Shown: in pieces, positions 1-10,280 of the stretch
How the letters are laid out: the number at the start of each line of letters is the position of its first letter
Position numbering within the stretch: the stretch's first letter is position 1
NCBI GenBank assembly: GCA_965644315.1
Contig: CBFFRQ010000029.1
Coordinates: forward strand, 248,001 to 312,000
Direction of reading: 5' to 3'
DNA: 64,000 bases
DNA from: Caecitellus pseudoparvulus
Lineage: Eukaryota > Bigyra: Bicosoecida
The notes under the pieces: model-generated
Seen by the model: only the letters and a program-made list of their open reading frames with translations
Told to the model about the DNA's origin: nothing
The model's database searches: none
Made by a program: the position numbers and the translations under genes

Positions 1-1
1 C

Positions 2-55
2 AAGGGTGGCAAGGAGTCGGATGCCGCTGCTGGCAGCAGCGAGAGCAAGAAGTGA
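2..55 (+). CDS. 3' end of an unidentified gene (partial)
   Basis: One frame is open from the window edge and ends in TGA at 53-55. It encodes a short Lys/Ser/Ala/Gly-rich tail (residues KGGKESDAAAGSSESKK). Low-complexity charged tails like this are common C-termini, but 17 residues are too few to assign a family. The spacer to the PP2A scaffold start at 214 is about 160 bp, which is normal for this gene-dense window. It could instead be non-coding. Confidence 0.4.
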   Translation, partial: KGGKESDAAAGSSESKK

Positions 56-179
56 GCCTGGCACAGCAGCGCGTCGCCGACTGCCCGCGGCACGGGCCAC
101 TTTTTTCTTTCAACTAAGAATGTACGTCACACCTGCAGGTCTTGGCAGTTGTCCTTGCCACGCCCCTGCAGAGGCTGTT

Positions 180-200
180 CGCTCGGTGGCGTTTCACGCA
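180..200 (+). promoter_or_regulatory. CGTTTCA-type element upstream of the PP2A scaffold start
   Basis: GGCGTTTCACGC lies about 20 bp before the start codon at 214. The same CGTTTCA core, in either orientation, sits close to the starts of the B56, CCDC103 and UBL5 genes in this window. This is a candidate promoter element by recurrence only; no function is demonstrated. Confidence 0.35.
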
Positions 201-213
201 CGTTGCGTGCAGC

Positions 214-2328
214 ATGGCCAGTGCTGAGCCCGTTGCGGGTGGGGGCGGGAAACAGGGTTCGTTGGCGCCCCACTGGCGCAATCGCGTGTGGAATCAATTG
301 CCCCCCTGCTTCCTTGCAGACTCAGACGAGCTGTATGAAGTTGCGCTGCTGCTGGACGAGCTGCGGCACCAGGATGTGCAGGTTCGCGTGAACGCCATGC
401 GGCAGCTCCCCCGAATCGGTGTGTGGCAAAGCCGCGTGCAGGCAGGCAAAAAGCGGCAAGTGCACGCACCCCCTTCGTAAATTCGCCCTTCCCTTCCCCT
501 CAGCCAAGGCCCTGGGGCCTGAGCGTGCCCGTGACGAACTCATCCCATTCCTCGTTGGTGGGTGCTGCTGCTGGCGCGGCTGGCCTCCGTCCCTGCACCC
601 CGCGCTGCCGCTCGCTGGGCGCAGACTCTGTGGATGATGACGACGAGGTGCTCATTGTCGTCGCAGAGGGCCTGGGTGAGTCACCACGGCGGCCCTGCAA
701 CTGTGCATCACCACACCCTCCCGCACCCTCCCGCACCAGCTGACCTGGTGCCACTGGTGGGCCCGCCTGAGCACGCCCATGCGCTACTGCCACCCCTGGA
801 GCGCCTGGCCACGGTGGAGGAGGTGTCTGTCCGCGACGCGGCAGTGAAGGGGCTGTCACAGGTTGCCAGTGCGCTGAGCGCAGACGACCTCACGCAGCAC
901 TACCTGCCCCTCGTACAGCGCCTGGCGTCGCGGGACTGGTTCACAGCGCGCATTTCCGCCGCAGGCCTGCTGCCCCCCGTGTACGCACAGCTGTACCCGT
1001 CCCAGGCGACGGCCCTGCAGGACATCTACTCAGCCTTGGCGCGGGACCTGACGCCCATGGTGCGGCGGGCAGCCTCGGCTCACTTCGGCAAGCTGACCAG
1101 CCTGGTGTCCACGGAGGGCCTGACTGGCTTCCTGCTGCCCCTCGCACAGCAGCTGGCCCGGGACGACCAGGACAGCATCCGCCTGCTGGCCATTGACAAC
1201 TGCACCGCCCTGGCCAATGCCTGGGTGGAGGCGGGCGCCACCGGCTCCCTGCCCCGCGACGTGCACGATTTGGTGGTGGAGTTGGCGAAGGACGCCAGTT
1301 GGAGGGTGCGGTGGAGTGTGGCGCACGGCATGGGGGCGGCCATGAAGCCCCTGACCGATCCACAGCACCTAGCCACCCTTGCGGGCGCCTTCGCAACCCT
1401 GTGTGGGGACGCCGAGGCGGAGGTACGCACGGCGGCAGCAGGGGAGGTGGGGGCAGTTGCCGCGCTGCTGGGCAAGGAGCAGGCAGTGCAGGTGCTAGTG
1501 CCGGGCGTGGCAGGGCTGGCTGACGACCCCAGCGAGCACGTGCGGGGGGCCTTGGCTCGCGTGGTCATGGGCATGGCCGGCACGCTTGGCGAGGAGGCCA
1601 CGGTGGAGCACCTGCTGCCGCTGTTCCTGAAGCTGCTGCGGGACACCGAGAGCACGGTGCGGCTGAACATCATCGGGTCCCTGGAGGCGGTGAACGCCGT
1701 CATCGGCGTGCGCCTGCTGGTGGAAAGCCTGCTGCCAGCCATCATGGAGCTGTCCGAGGACAAGCAGTGGCGCGTGCGCCAGGCCATCATCGCCTTCGTG
1801 CCCCTCCTGGCCAAGCAGCTGGGCCGGGACATCTTCGACAAGGAACTCACGGCCCTCTGCCTGCGCTGGCTGTCCGACGAAGTGGCCAGCATCCGGTCGC
1901 AGGCGGTGGCCGTGCTGGCGGACCTGGCGCGGGAGTTCGGCACACAGTGGGCCCTGGACACCGTCCTGCCGGCCCTCGCCAAGCTGAAGGGCGCGCAGAG
2001 CTACATGCTGCGCATGGTGTCCGTGCGGGCCGCCGCTGCCATCGCCCCTGCCCTGCCGGCAGACACAGTGGCGGAGCGCATCCTGCCGCAGGTGCAGGGC
2101 CTGGGCAGCGACCCCGTGCCCAACGTGCGGTTCAACGTCGCCAAGGCCCTTGCAGACCTGGCGCCGGTGTTGCCGGCAGCCTCTGTCGAGTCAGCTGTGC
2201 TGCCGCAGCTGCAGGCGCTGGAGGGTGACCAGGATCGGGACGTATGCTTCTTCGCTGGGCAGGCGCGGCAGGCAGTGCAGAGCAGCGGCGGCAGCGGCAG
2301 CGGCGGTGGCGGGGAGCACAAGGAATAA
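214..2328 (+). CDS. PPP2R1A: Protein phosphatase 2A 65-kDa scaffold (A) subunit, HEAT-repeat protein
   Basis: This is the structural A subunit that holds the PP2A catalytic C subunit and a regulatory B subunit in cytosol and nucleus. Five exons join in frame: 214-238, 320-418, 504-557, 625-675 and 740-2328, giving 605 residues (human A subunit 589). The N-terminus shows the family pattern of the first HEAT repeats: DELYEVALLLDELRHQDVQVR, then DELIPFL and DDDDEVLIVVAEGLG. The rest is a continuous array of about 15 HEAT repeats of roughly 39 residues with recurrent DxxxxVR turns (for example DKQWRVRQAI). The tail is Gly/Ser-rich. Intron 1 is 81 bp and in frame, so an unspliced read would stay open, but the HEAT pattern favours splicing. 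The start is the first ATG before DSDELYEVA. A regulatory B56 subunit lies 2.3 kb downstream. Confidence 0.96.
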
Positions 2329-2538
2329 TGCATGCGGCGGAAGCGAGTGTGAGAGAAGTGCATTGGGTCATGGGACCAGGCACGCGCGGTGGCCTGGCCC
2401 ACGGACATGCAGGCACCGAGAAGCAAGACAGGATAGCGGGGAGCGGTGGGTGTCCACACAGAAGAGTGGCTGGGATAACCCAAAGTGACCCACCAGAGCC
2501 ACATTCTTGCCCGAGTGCGTCAAGTGGACCGGCAGCGC

Positions 2539-4200
2539 CTACTCAGCAGCGCCCTCCGCGGCGGCATCGGCAGTGGGCACTGCGCGCCGGCCAGGGCGCG
2601 CCTTGCGGCGGCCGCCGGTGCGCTTCCTGGAGGCACGGGACGCCTCCACCGTCAGCTCAGCGCCGTTGAAGGAGAAGGTGCCTGCCTCCTTGGCTGCCTC
2701 GGCGCCCTCCGCCGTGGCGAAGGTGATGAAGCAGAACTGGTCGTCGGCCTTGCGGCGCTGGAAGCGGGCCACGTCGCCGAACTGGGTGAAGGCCTCCACC
2801 ACCTCCTGCTGGTCCACGCCAGCGGGCAGGTTCCCCACCCACACGCGCAGGGGGTCTGCGGGGCGTGGCTCGGACTTGGCCTTGGCGGCACCAGCGTCGG
2901 CGCCTGCCTCGCCGTCGGCGGCAGTGGCGGAGCCTCGGCGGGGGCGGCGGTTGCGGCGGGGGCGGCGGGCGACTGCCACCTTGACCTCCACGTCAGCGCC
3001 GCCCAGGGCCTTGCCGTTCAGGGCGTCCACGGCAGCTGCAGCGGTCTCGGCATCCGCGTACACGATGTAGGCGTGGAGGCCGGAGACGGCAGAGTCGACG
3101 ACGGTGACCTTGACCACCTCGCCAGCACCCTCGCCGAATGCCTTGACATCCTCGGAGGTGGTGCCCTCAGCCAGGCCGTTCACGCGCAGCTTCTTGGAAG
3201 GGCGGGGGGCACGTGCAACTGCTGCATCGCCTCCTGCCGCAGCGCCAGCAGGGGCGGCGGACTTGCCCGACTTCTTCGGCCTCCTGGAGCGAGCCTTGGG
3301 CTTGTCCACGGCCTGCATGGACTTCTCCACGTACAGCGTGCGGCCCTCAACCTCCGTGCCAGACTTGGTCAGCGCAGCTGCGACATCAGCCTCCTCGTCG
3401 AAGTACACATGGGCGCTGGGGGCGAGAGCGGGGGCGGGACGCGTGCGTGACGTCAGGCAAGGCCGTGTGTGCATCGAAAGCGAAGGTGCAGCGTTTCGCG
3501 CCACGCCATTCCGCACTCACGAGCCACGGCGCCCGATGACGACCTTCTTGACGCTGGGCAGGTCACCAAGCAAGGCGACAACAGACGCCCGCTTGGAACC
3601 GTATGGCAGGTTGCGCACGTAGACGCAGTTGGGGACGGGCTCGCGCTCGACAGGGGCCCGTGCCTTGCTCACGCGCAGGCCGCGAACCTGGTCCTCGCGC
3701 AGCTTGGTGTCTGCCAGCTTCTCCACAGCAGCGTCGGCCTCCGCCTCGGAAGACAGCTGCACGATGAAGGCTCTGCAGCGGCGGGGGGGGGCGGGCGTGC
3801 GTGACGGCGAGCGTGGCGCGCAGTTTTCTGTGCCAGCTCAGGCGCGGAGCGGAAACGCGGTGGTCACCACGCCAACACGGCGGGGTGACACGCGTCCCAC
3901 GCGCGCCGGCCGCCCGCCGGCGCGGGGGCAGGCGCAGTGCCTGACACAGCAACACTGCCACTAAGAGCTGCACAGTGGCACGCACCGGCGAGTCACGGAG
4001 GCAGGGGTGACCGACACCACCGTGCCAACTCCTCCGAACGCATCCTTGATCTCGGCGTCAGTGACGTCCACGGGAAGGCTGCGCACGAGAACACTTGCCT
4101 GCCAGGTCTCGGAAGAGCTGCAGTGGAGGGGGGGCGCAGGGCACTCTGTGTGTGCAGGGAAGCTGGCGTGAGTGGCAGGCTGCGAAGCTTACGCGGCCAT
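2539..4200 (-). CDS. Four-RRM RNA-binding protein
   Basis: Four exons on the minus strand (4200-4193, 4117-3986, 3772-3521, 3415-2539) join into 422 residues. RRM1 is split across exons 2 and 3 (VLVRSLPVDVTDAEI as RNP2, then AFIVQL as RNP1). RRM2 begins CVYVRNLPYG with SAHVYFDEE as its RNP1-like strand. RRM3 begins KKLRVNGL with HAYIVYADAE. RRM4 begins LRVWVGNLPAGV with QFCFITFAT. Linkers and tail are Lys/Arg-rich (RRPRRNRRPRR), as in nuclear or nucleolar RNA-binding proteins. Exon 1 is only 8 nt (ATG GCC GC), but the splice restores the frame exactly and gives MAASSETWQASVLVRSL. I do not recognise a specific orthologue. It lies between two PP2A subunit genes and reads towards the scaffold gene. 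Confidence 0.9.
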
Positions 4201-4625
4201 GGTTGCGTTTCGTTGCGTTTCGGGAGCCGAAGGCACGTGCGCGGGGGTGGCGCAGGGCAGCTGGGTGGCTGGAAGCAGGAATGCTTGATAGTGAGTGGGG
4301 TAGGTTGACAATGAGGATGTGGTGTGGTGGCGCTTGTGCTGCCCTGGAGGCCGGGGAGTTGGAGAGCCCCCCTCCCTCTGCAGTTGCACCCCCACCACGC
4401 CACTTGCGCCCTGGTGGCGCCGTGCGTCCGCACCGCGCCACATCCCCGAACCCACCACCCATCCAGCTAGGGTTTGCTTGCAGAGTGTGAAGCGCGTGGC
4501 TCCCTCCAGCGCCTGCGCGTGCGCCCCAGCACCAGTGCTTTGCCCACTCACCCCACCGCACTGCCCTTTGTGGGAGTGAAACGGCAGCTGCAGTTGGCGT
4601 CGCCGTCCGCGCCCCAGCCTCCAGC
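4201..4625. promoter_or_regulatory. Divergent intergenic region between RRM protein and PP2A B56
   Basis: 425 bp with no supported ORF. It must hold the promoters of both the RRM gene (start 4200, minus) and the B56 gene (start 4626, plus). Two CGTTTCG copies sit at about 4205-4220, directly beside the RRM start. A GTGAAACGGC (CGTTTCA core in reverse) lies about 45 bp before the B56 start. No TATA box is evident. Confidence 0.5.
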
Positions 4626-6422
4626 ATGGCGTCAGTGCTGAACAGCCTGCGCAAGAAGCTGTCCAGAGCAAGCTTCGCGGGGGGGTCCTCCGCAGCGGCA
4701 GCGGCAGCGGCAGCGGCAGCAGCTGCCGCTGCTGAGGAAAGTGAGCCAGTGTCGGCAGCCGGCAGGGCTCGGTGAGTGAAGTGCCCGTGCTCTGTGCAGT
4801 CGCCAGGCGGGCGGCAGCACCCACCACCACCCGCCACAGGCAAGCTTCTGTCATCAGGGAGCGCGAAGCAGTGTCCTTCGCCGACCTGCCGCAGCTGCGG
4901 GACACGCCCTCTGCCAAGCGCGAGGTACGGCGACAGCCTGAACGACACTGCCCCCTGCACCGCCTTGCAGCGCTCACGCCTCCCGCGCCCCCGCGTCGAG
5001 CAGGAGGTCTTCCGCAAGAAGCTGCAATTGTGCAGCATTCTCTTTGACTTTTCAGACTCCTCGGCGGAGGCTCAGTGAGTGCTGCGCACCCGCCTGCATG
5101 CACCTGCGGCACTGCACGTCGAGGTACACCCACGCTGCACCTGCCCTGCCTTGCACTTGCCCCGCCCCCCCCCTCCCGCAGAGGCAAGGAGCTGAAGAGG
5201 AAGACACTGCTGGAGCTGGTAGACTACGTCAACTCTCAGGCTGGGCAGCGCGTGTTCACGGAGGCTGTCATGCCAGATGTCATGGACATGATCGTGCGTG
5301 CCGCAGGCTGGTGCTGAAGGCCCAGACGCCACACTCCCTCGTCCCCTCCCCTCCCCGCAGCGAGCCAACATCGTCCGTGCCCTGCCCAAGATGCGGGAGG
5401 ACTTCGACCCCGAGGAGGACGAGCCTGCCCTGGAGCCCTCCTGGCCCCACATGCAGGTGGTGTACGAGTTCCTCCTGCGCTTCGTGGTGTCCCCCGAGGT
5501 GAAGGCGAAGGCCGCCAAGGCGCACCTGAACCAGAAGTTCTGCATGCACCTGGTGGACCTGTTCGACAGCGAGGACCCCCGCGAGCGGGACTACCTGAAG
5601 ACCATCCTGCACCGCGTGTACGGCAAGTTCATGTCGCACCGCGCTTTCATCCGCCGCTCCATCGCCAACACCTTCTACCGCTTCATCTTCGAGCACCCCC
5701 AGCACAACGGCATCGCGGAGCTGCTGGAGATCCTGGGCTCCATCATCAACGGCTTCGCCCTGCCCCTCAAGCCCGAGCACGTCACCTTCCTCACCCGTGC
5801 CCTCATCCCCCTGCACCGCCCCGCCAGCCTGGGCATGTACCACCAGCAGCTGTCGTACTGCATCACGCAGTACGTGGAGAAGGACCCCGGCACTGCCGCC
5901 CCCGTCATCAGCGGCCTGTGCAAGATCTGGCCCTGGCAGAGCTCCGGCAAGCAGGTGCTGCTCCTGAACGAGTTGGAGGAGCTGCTGGAGTTCCTGTCGG
6001 GGGATGTGCTGGCCGACTGCATGGAGGTGCTGTGCCGCACCCTGGGCCGCTGCGTCGGCAGCGAGCACTTCCAGGTGGCAGAGCGCGCGCTGTTCCTGTG
6101 GCAGAACGACCAGCTGCTGTCGCGGGGCCTGCTGGCGCCAGAGTACGCACCCCAGCTGCTGCCCCAGGTGCTGCCGGCCCTGCTGCGGCATGCAGAGGGG
6201 CACTGGAACCCCACCGTGGAGTCCCTGGCTGACCACGTCTTGAACACGTACCAGACCTCGGACGCCGCACTGTACGAGGAGTGCCTGGCCCGTGTGGAGG
6301 AGGAGGCTGCCGCCGCCAGCGCCGCGCAGACGCACGCGGCAGCCAGCTGGGCTGCTGTGGCTGAGGCGACGGAGGGCGGCGCCGGTGACGCAGAAGAGTA
6401 CGACGACGTGTACTACGGCTGA
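4626..6422 (+). CDS. PPP2R5: Protein phosphatase 2A B56-type (B') regulatory subunit
   Basis: Substrate-selecting B' subunit of the PP2A holoenzyme. Five exons (4626-4771, 4840-4924, 4971-5074, 5182-5293, 5361-6422) give 502 residues. Family hallmarks in order: a start of the conserved core with VFRKKLQLCSILFDF, GKELKRKTLLELVDYV, the acidic strip FDPEEDEPALEPSWPH, then FVSPEVKAKAAKAHLNQ-like repeat helices, LFDSEDPRERDYLKTILHR and YGKFMSHRAFIRRSI. The N-terminus carries a polyalanine run of about 12 residues encoded by a GCAGCG microsatellite, outside the conserved core. The C-terminus is short and acidic (EEYDDVYYG). It has the usual size for the family (480-600). The scaffold subunit gene lies 2.3 kb upstream in the same orientation. 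Confidence 0.95.
4689..4732 (+). repeat. GCAGCG/GCA microsatellite encoding a polyalanine run
   Basis: Alternating GCA and GCG alanine codons, then GCT/GCC, inside exon 1 of the B56 subunit gene. Simple-sequence expansion in a variable N-terminal region. Confidence 0.8.
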
Positions 6423-6737
6423 CCGCGCTGCCTGGCCTGTGTGCCTGCCCTGCGTGCCTTTGCTCCTCTTGCCCCCGTCCACTCCCCCTGCTAGGCTTTG
6501 CCGGGTGAGCGGTGGCCTCCTGCCCTGCCCGCTCCCTCCAAATTGGAGGGCTCGCGGAAATGTCCGTGTCGTGGGCTGCCTCTGCTCGCATCCGTCAATG
6601 CACGAATTCAAAAACAAAACCTTCCCTTGCCTTCCAGCCACCCTTGGAGCTGCACAAGCAGTGCAGCACGACGAGCCACCTCTGCGTTACGTTTGGCGTG
6701 TTGTTGTGGGCTGCCACGGCAGGCCCCCCTGCACAGG
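6423..6737 (+). other. Intergenic spacer between B56 and DCAF11
   Basis: 315 bp holding the 3' UTR of the B56 gene and the promoter and 5' UTR of the DCAF11 gene. No ORF, RNA gene or repeat could be supported. A pyrimidine-rich stretch lies just after the B56 stop, and a locally A-rich patch lies at about 6600-6625. Confidence 0.5.
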
Positions 6738-8733
6738 ATGCAAGTGGACCATGAGGCGACGGCAGCCCTGCTCCTGCTCATGCAGGGGATGCATGGGCGG
6801 ACAGGGCTGCGGGGAGGCGGCCAGCCTGAGCTGCAGGAGCCAGGTATGACGTGGCGAGCCCTGCGGAATTCGCCCCGCACCCACACTTCTGCCCCCCGCC
6901 TCACACACAGGTGTGAACATGCATGACACCGAGTTCGAGCAAATGGACAATGTTCTCTACTCTGACTACGGCAGGGCTGTTATGCGCAGCCTGAGCATCC
7001 CAAAGGCGGCCCAGGTTCTCCAGCCAAAGGGCACACTTCCTCCTCCTCCCCTGGATCGCGAGCGCGTGGTGCCTGCGGCCCTACCCAGCGCGCTGCGGCG
7101 TGGTCCCAGCCTTGTGCAGGCACTAGCCTCTCGACGCGTGGGGGGTAGCGCCTTCATGCGTCGCAGGGGCCGCAGCACCGCAGCGCTAGCAGCTGGGCAC
7201 GTGCCCAACGCCCGACACGCCACAGCGGCGACGCTGGACGGCCGGGCGTACACGGGCCAGTTCAGCAAGAGCGGTGATCTGTTCGTGTCGGCGGGCCAGG
7301 CCGACGTCGTGACGCTGTATGACACGAGCGACCCCTTCGCCTGGACGCCGCACAAGCGCATCCAGTGCCCGAACATGTCGTGGACCATCACCAGCGTGGA
7401 CGTGCACCCCCAGGAGCGCTTCATGGCGTACACGACCATGGACAGCACGATGTACCTCGTGAACATTGGCGGCAGCACCGAGCTGCACAAAGAATTGCCC
7501 CTGAGTGCGCGTGCCGGGACAGCGGCACAGAGAGCAGGTTCTACAGGCCCTGACTCACCCGCCTTCGACCCAGCCGCTGGCGGGACCGGCAACCCAGACA
7601 GCACGTTTTCCCCATATGACCAGATGCTTGCGCGGTTCGGCGTGTTCCAAGCCAAGTTCAGTGGCACGGGGGCGGAGCTGCTGGCGGCATGTGGCGGCGG
7701 CGCCATCATGGTGTTCGATGTGGAGCGGGACACGACGACGCACTGCGTGCCGGCACACCACGGAGACATCAACGCCGTCGCGTGGGCAGACCCCTCCCCA
7801 GGCTGCAACATTGTCCTGTCCGGCGGCGACGACCGGCAGGTGAAAGTGTGGGACCGCCGCACCATGGGCAGGTATGAAGTGGACGTCGGCGGCACCCCCG
7901 TGTACCCCCGCCCAGCTGGGTACTTGCCGGGGCACTTGCAGGGTATTACGTCCCTGGCAGGGCGTGGGGACGGCCGGTACGTCGTGTCCAACGGCAAGGA
8001 CCACACCGCCAAGGTGTGGGACCTGCGGAACTTGGTCACCCCCGCGACGTACGATGCGGGCGGCGGGCGCAGAGCTGGGGGGTGGTATGGTGACTATGAC
8101 TACCGGTGGGGCGAGTGGCCTGGGTGGGGCGACTGCAAGCGGCACCCCATGGACGCCAGCGTGCTCACGCTGCGAGGGCACGACGTCACCGCCACGCTCA
8201 TGCGAGCCTACTTCAGCCCCCTGCACAGCACAGGCGGCGCCTTCATCTACACGGGCAGCTTCAGCCACGGCGTCGTTGTGTATGATGCTCTCACAGGGGG
8301 CATTGTGGACACTCTGGCGGGGCACGATGGGGCGCCCGTGCGGGACGCCTCGTGGCACCCGTCCCACGCCGTGCTCGCTTCGTCAGGCTTCGACGGCACA
8401 GTGCAGCTGTGGCACCACACGCCGACAGCTCGCGACGATGTGGACTCCCGACGGACGCAGCGGCAAGAGGCTCTTGCCGCTGCGCTGGAGGCCCGGGCCG
8501 GTGCAGGCGACGCAGCTGCCGACGCGCAGCCGGACCACGAGGCCATGCTCATGGACTTCATTGCCAACCACAATGTGGGGTACTTCGTCGATGGGGCAGG
8601 GCGGCGGCGGTACATCGTGCTGGCAGACGCACCGGGGAGTGACGCAGACGAGGCCAGTGAGCACGGCACGGAAGACAGCGACCATGACGGGGACACACCA
8701 CAGGCTGAGTCGCCCGACAGTCAGGCAAAGTGA
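6738..8733 (+). CDS. DCAF11: WD40 protein DCAF11/WDR23 (CUL4-DDB1 substrate receptor)
   Basis: Two exons (6738-6843, 6911-8733) give 642 residues. DCAF11/WDR23 family proteins recruit substrates (Nrf2/SKN-1 in animals) to CRL4 ubiquitin ligases; the plant member is LEC14B. Seven WD40 blades are visible, including HHGDINAVAWAD, GGDDRQVKVWDRR, SNGKDHTAKVWDLR and SGFDGTVQLWHH. The family-specific insert YDYRWGEWP followed by RGHDVTATLMRAYFSPLHSTG and the strand IYTGSFSHGVVVYD match DCAF11 rather than generic WD proteins. WDxR motifs (KVWDRR, KVWDLR) fit DDB1 binding. The C-terminal 60 residues are acidic and Ser-rich. The start codon gives MQVDHEATAALLLLMQGMHG, and the exon junction restores GVNMHDTEFEQMDNV. 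A second CRL4 receptor (TRPC4AP-like) lies at 25 kb. Confidence 0.93.
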
Positions 8734-8827
8734 GGCTGCGAGTAAACCAGTACATACCATGACAATGCAACTGCCACCACGCTAAGTTCCTGTGTCATCA
8801 GCAGTGGGTGAACGTGGAATGGTGAGG

Positions 8828-8842
8828 TCGGAAATTGCTCCA
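8828..8842. promoter_or_regulatory. GGAAATTGC element upstream of IF-like gene A
   Basis: CGGAAATTGCTCC ends about 30 bp before the ATG at 8872. Close variants sit about 30 bp before the DNAAF1 start (10235-10249), about 10 bp before the metallophosphoesterase start (24691-24702, reverse orientation) and in the upstream region of SLC35C1 (32345-32358, reverse). Candidate core-promoter or factor site by recurrence only. Confidence 0.4.
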
Positions 8843-8871
8843 GGCTGACGGCGTTGACTCCACAGACAGCC

Positions 8872-9990
8872 ATGGCAGCTGGCAGCCCCCCCGCGCTGCA
8901 GCAGAGCCCACAAGAAGATGAGCTGTCCCACCTCAACGTGCGCTTTGCGAACTACGCCATGAGCAACCGCTCGTGGCGCCAGCGTTTCCAGGAGCAGGCT
9001 GCAGAGCTGGCCAAGTTGCAGAAAGAACTCGCAGAGCTGCAGGGCAGCCAAGGGAGAATGCAGCACCTCAGCGATCGAGCAGAGCGGGCTGAAGCAGAGG
9101 CAAAGCTTGCAAAGATAGCCCAGGCTGAAGCAGAGGCAGACGCAGCAGCACAGCGGCGCGCAGCTGAAGCTGGCCAGCAACGCCTGCAGGCGCTGGAAGC
9201 GCACGCCGCCGAAGTGGAGACTGCGCTGGCCACAACCCGCAAACAGGCGGCAACTGAGCTGCAGGAGCGCCTGCAGGCACAGAGTGACCAGCACCGCGAG
9301 GAGATGCGGGCCGCTGCAGAGCGCTTCCACGAAGCCCTGACAAGCCGCACTGCTGCGATGCAGGCGCACATCGCCAGCGCCACCCAGCAGCAGCTGGAGA
9401 GCATGGCGCACCAGCTGTCAAGGCTGCAGGAAGAGAAAGAGGAACTTGAGAAGCTCCTCGCTGAGAGCGTGCAGTCTGCCGAGGAGGCCTCTGCACTGTC
9501 CACCCAGCTCCTTGAAAACTTGGCTGAAACGCAGGCCGGAGCCAAGGCAGCCGCCGGCCAGGCAGCAACGGAGCGGGCTGCACTGCAAAGCAAGCTGGAC
9601 GCCACGGTCCACGAGCGCGACACTCTTGCCAGCGAAGTGGCAAGGCTGCGGGCGCAAGTGGAGCGCTTCAACGTCGACATTGACCAGTTCCGTGCAATGA
9701 TGGAGGAGGAGGAAGCCCACCACGCACTTCGGCCGCCGAACCTGCCCAAGACCCACCTCCTCCCCCCTCCCACACAGCCTCCACCGCTGCCCCAAGCCAG
9801 CGAAGGCCACCACAGCAGCCCGGCGCGAGCCACGAGGCTGGCAGTGCCAACTGAAGGCAGCAAGGACGGCACGCCCCATGGCACAGCCACCGTGTACGTG
9901 CTGCCCAGGGGGTACGGCTCGTTTGGGGCCAATGCAGGGAGGGGGGTACCAGCTGTGTCCCCCGCCCAGGTGAGTCATACAGCATGGTGA
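8872..9990 (+). CDS. Intermediate-filament/lamin-like coiled-coil protein A
   Basis: Single exon, 372 residues. It has a short head, an almost continuous heptad coiled coil from about residue 20 to 285, and a Pro/Gly-rich tail. The rod opens with ELSHLNVRFANYAM, resembling the intermediate-filament helix-initiation motif (LNDRFAxYI). It closes with VDIDQFRAMMEEEEAHH, resembling the helix-termination motif (EIxxYRxLLExEE). The rod length of about 264 residues is shorter than lamin (about 350) or vertebrate cytoplasmic IF (about 310). There is no CaaX box or recognisable lamin-tail Ig fold. A second protein with the same two end motifs is encoded 1.7 kb downstream on the other strand. Head-rod-tail layout is seen directly; filament function is inference. 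Alternative: a generic coiled-coil cytoskeletal protein. A GTGAGT donor lies just before the stop, so a downstream exon is possible. Confidence 0.72.
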   Translation: MAAGSPPALQQSPQEDELSHLNVRFANYAMSNRSWRQRFQEQAAELAKLQKELAELQGSQGRMQHLSDRAERAEAEAKLAKIAQAEAEADAAAQRRAAEAGQQRLQALEAHAAEVETALATTRKQAATELQERLQAQSDQHREEMRAAAERFHEALTSRTAAMQAHIASATQQQLESMAHQLSRLQEEKEELEKLLAESVQSAEEASALSTQLLENLAETQAGAKAAAGQAATERAALQSKLDATVHERDTLASEVARLRAQVERFNVDIDQFRAMMEEEEAHHALRPPNLPKTHLLPPPTQPPPLPQASEGHHSSPARATRLAVPTEGSKDGTPHGTATVYVLPRGYGSFGANAGRGVPAVSPAQVSHTAW

Positions 9991-10234
9991 AGGAGTCTTG
10001 GCGTGAAATGCACCGCGTTCGGCTCATGCCAGCGCCCACCCTCAGCTTGGAGAGCACCTGGCATAACCACTCAGGCCAGGCTCAAAGGTCCACTTGCCGC
10101 CCTCAGGCAAACTCCACCACCTGCACTGCACACACGCCACTTCTGCGCAAACACTGCTTGCTGTCCCAACGACAGACGTCCACCGGGAAGCCACCTCCCC
10201 CTCGTTGTGCTCCGAGGAGGAGCGCGGACTCCGT

Positions 10235-10249
10235 GCGGGAATTGCTTTC
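10235..10249. promoter_or_regulatory. GGGAATTGC element upstream of DNAAF1
   Basis: GCGGGAATTGCTTTC lies about 32 bp before the DNAAF1 start. It is the same core and nearly the same spacing as the element before IF-like gene A. The rest of the 290-bp spacer 9991-10280 holds nothing else I can support. Confidence 0.35.
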
Positions 10250-10280
10250 AACGCAGGCAACAAGCCCCCGCTGCTGCACG

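Noticed and set aside
5280-6641. 453-codon minus-strand ORF over the B56 gene
   Set aside because: Gln/Leu/His-rich shadow of the conserved B56 frame.
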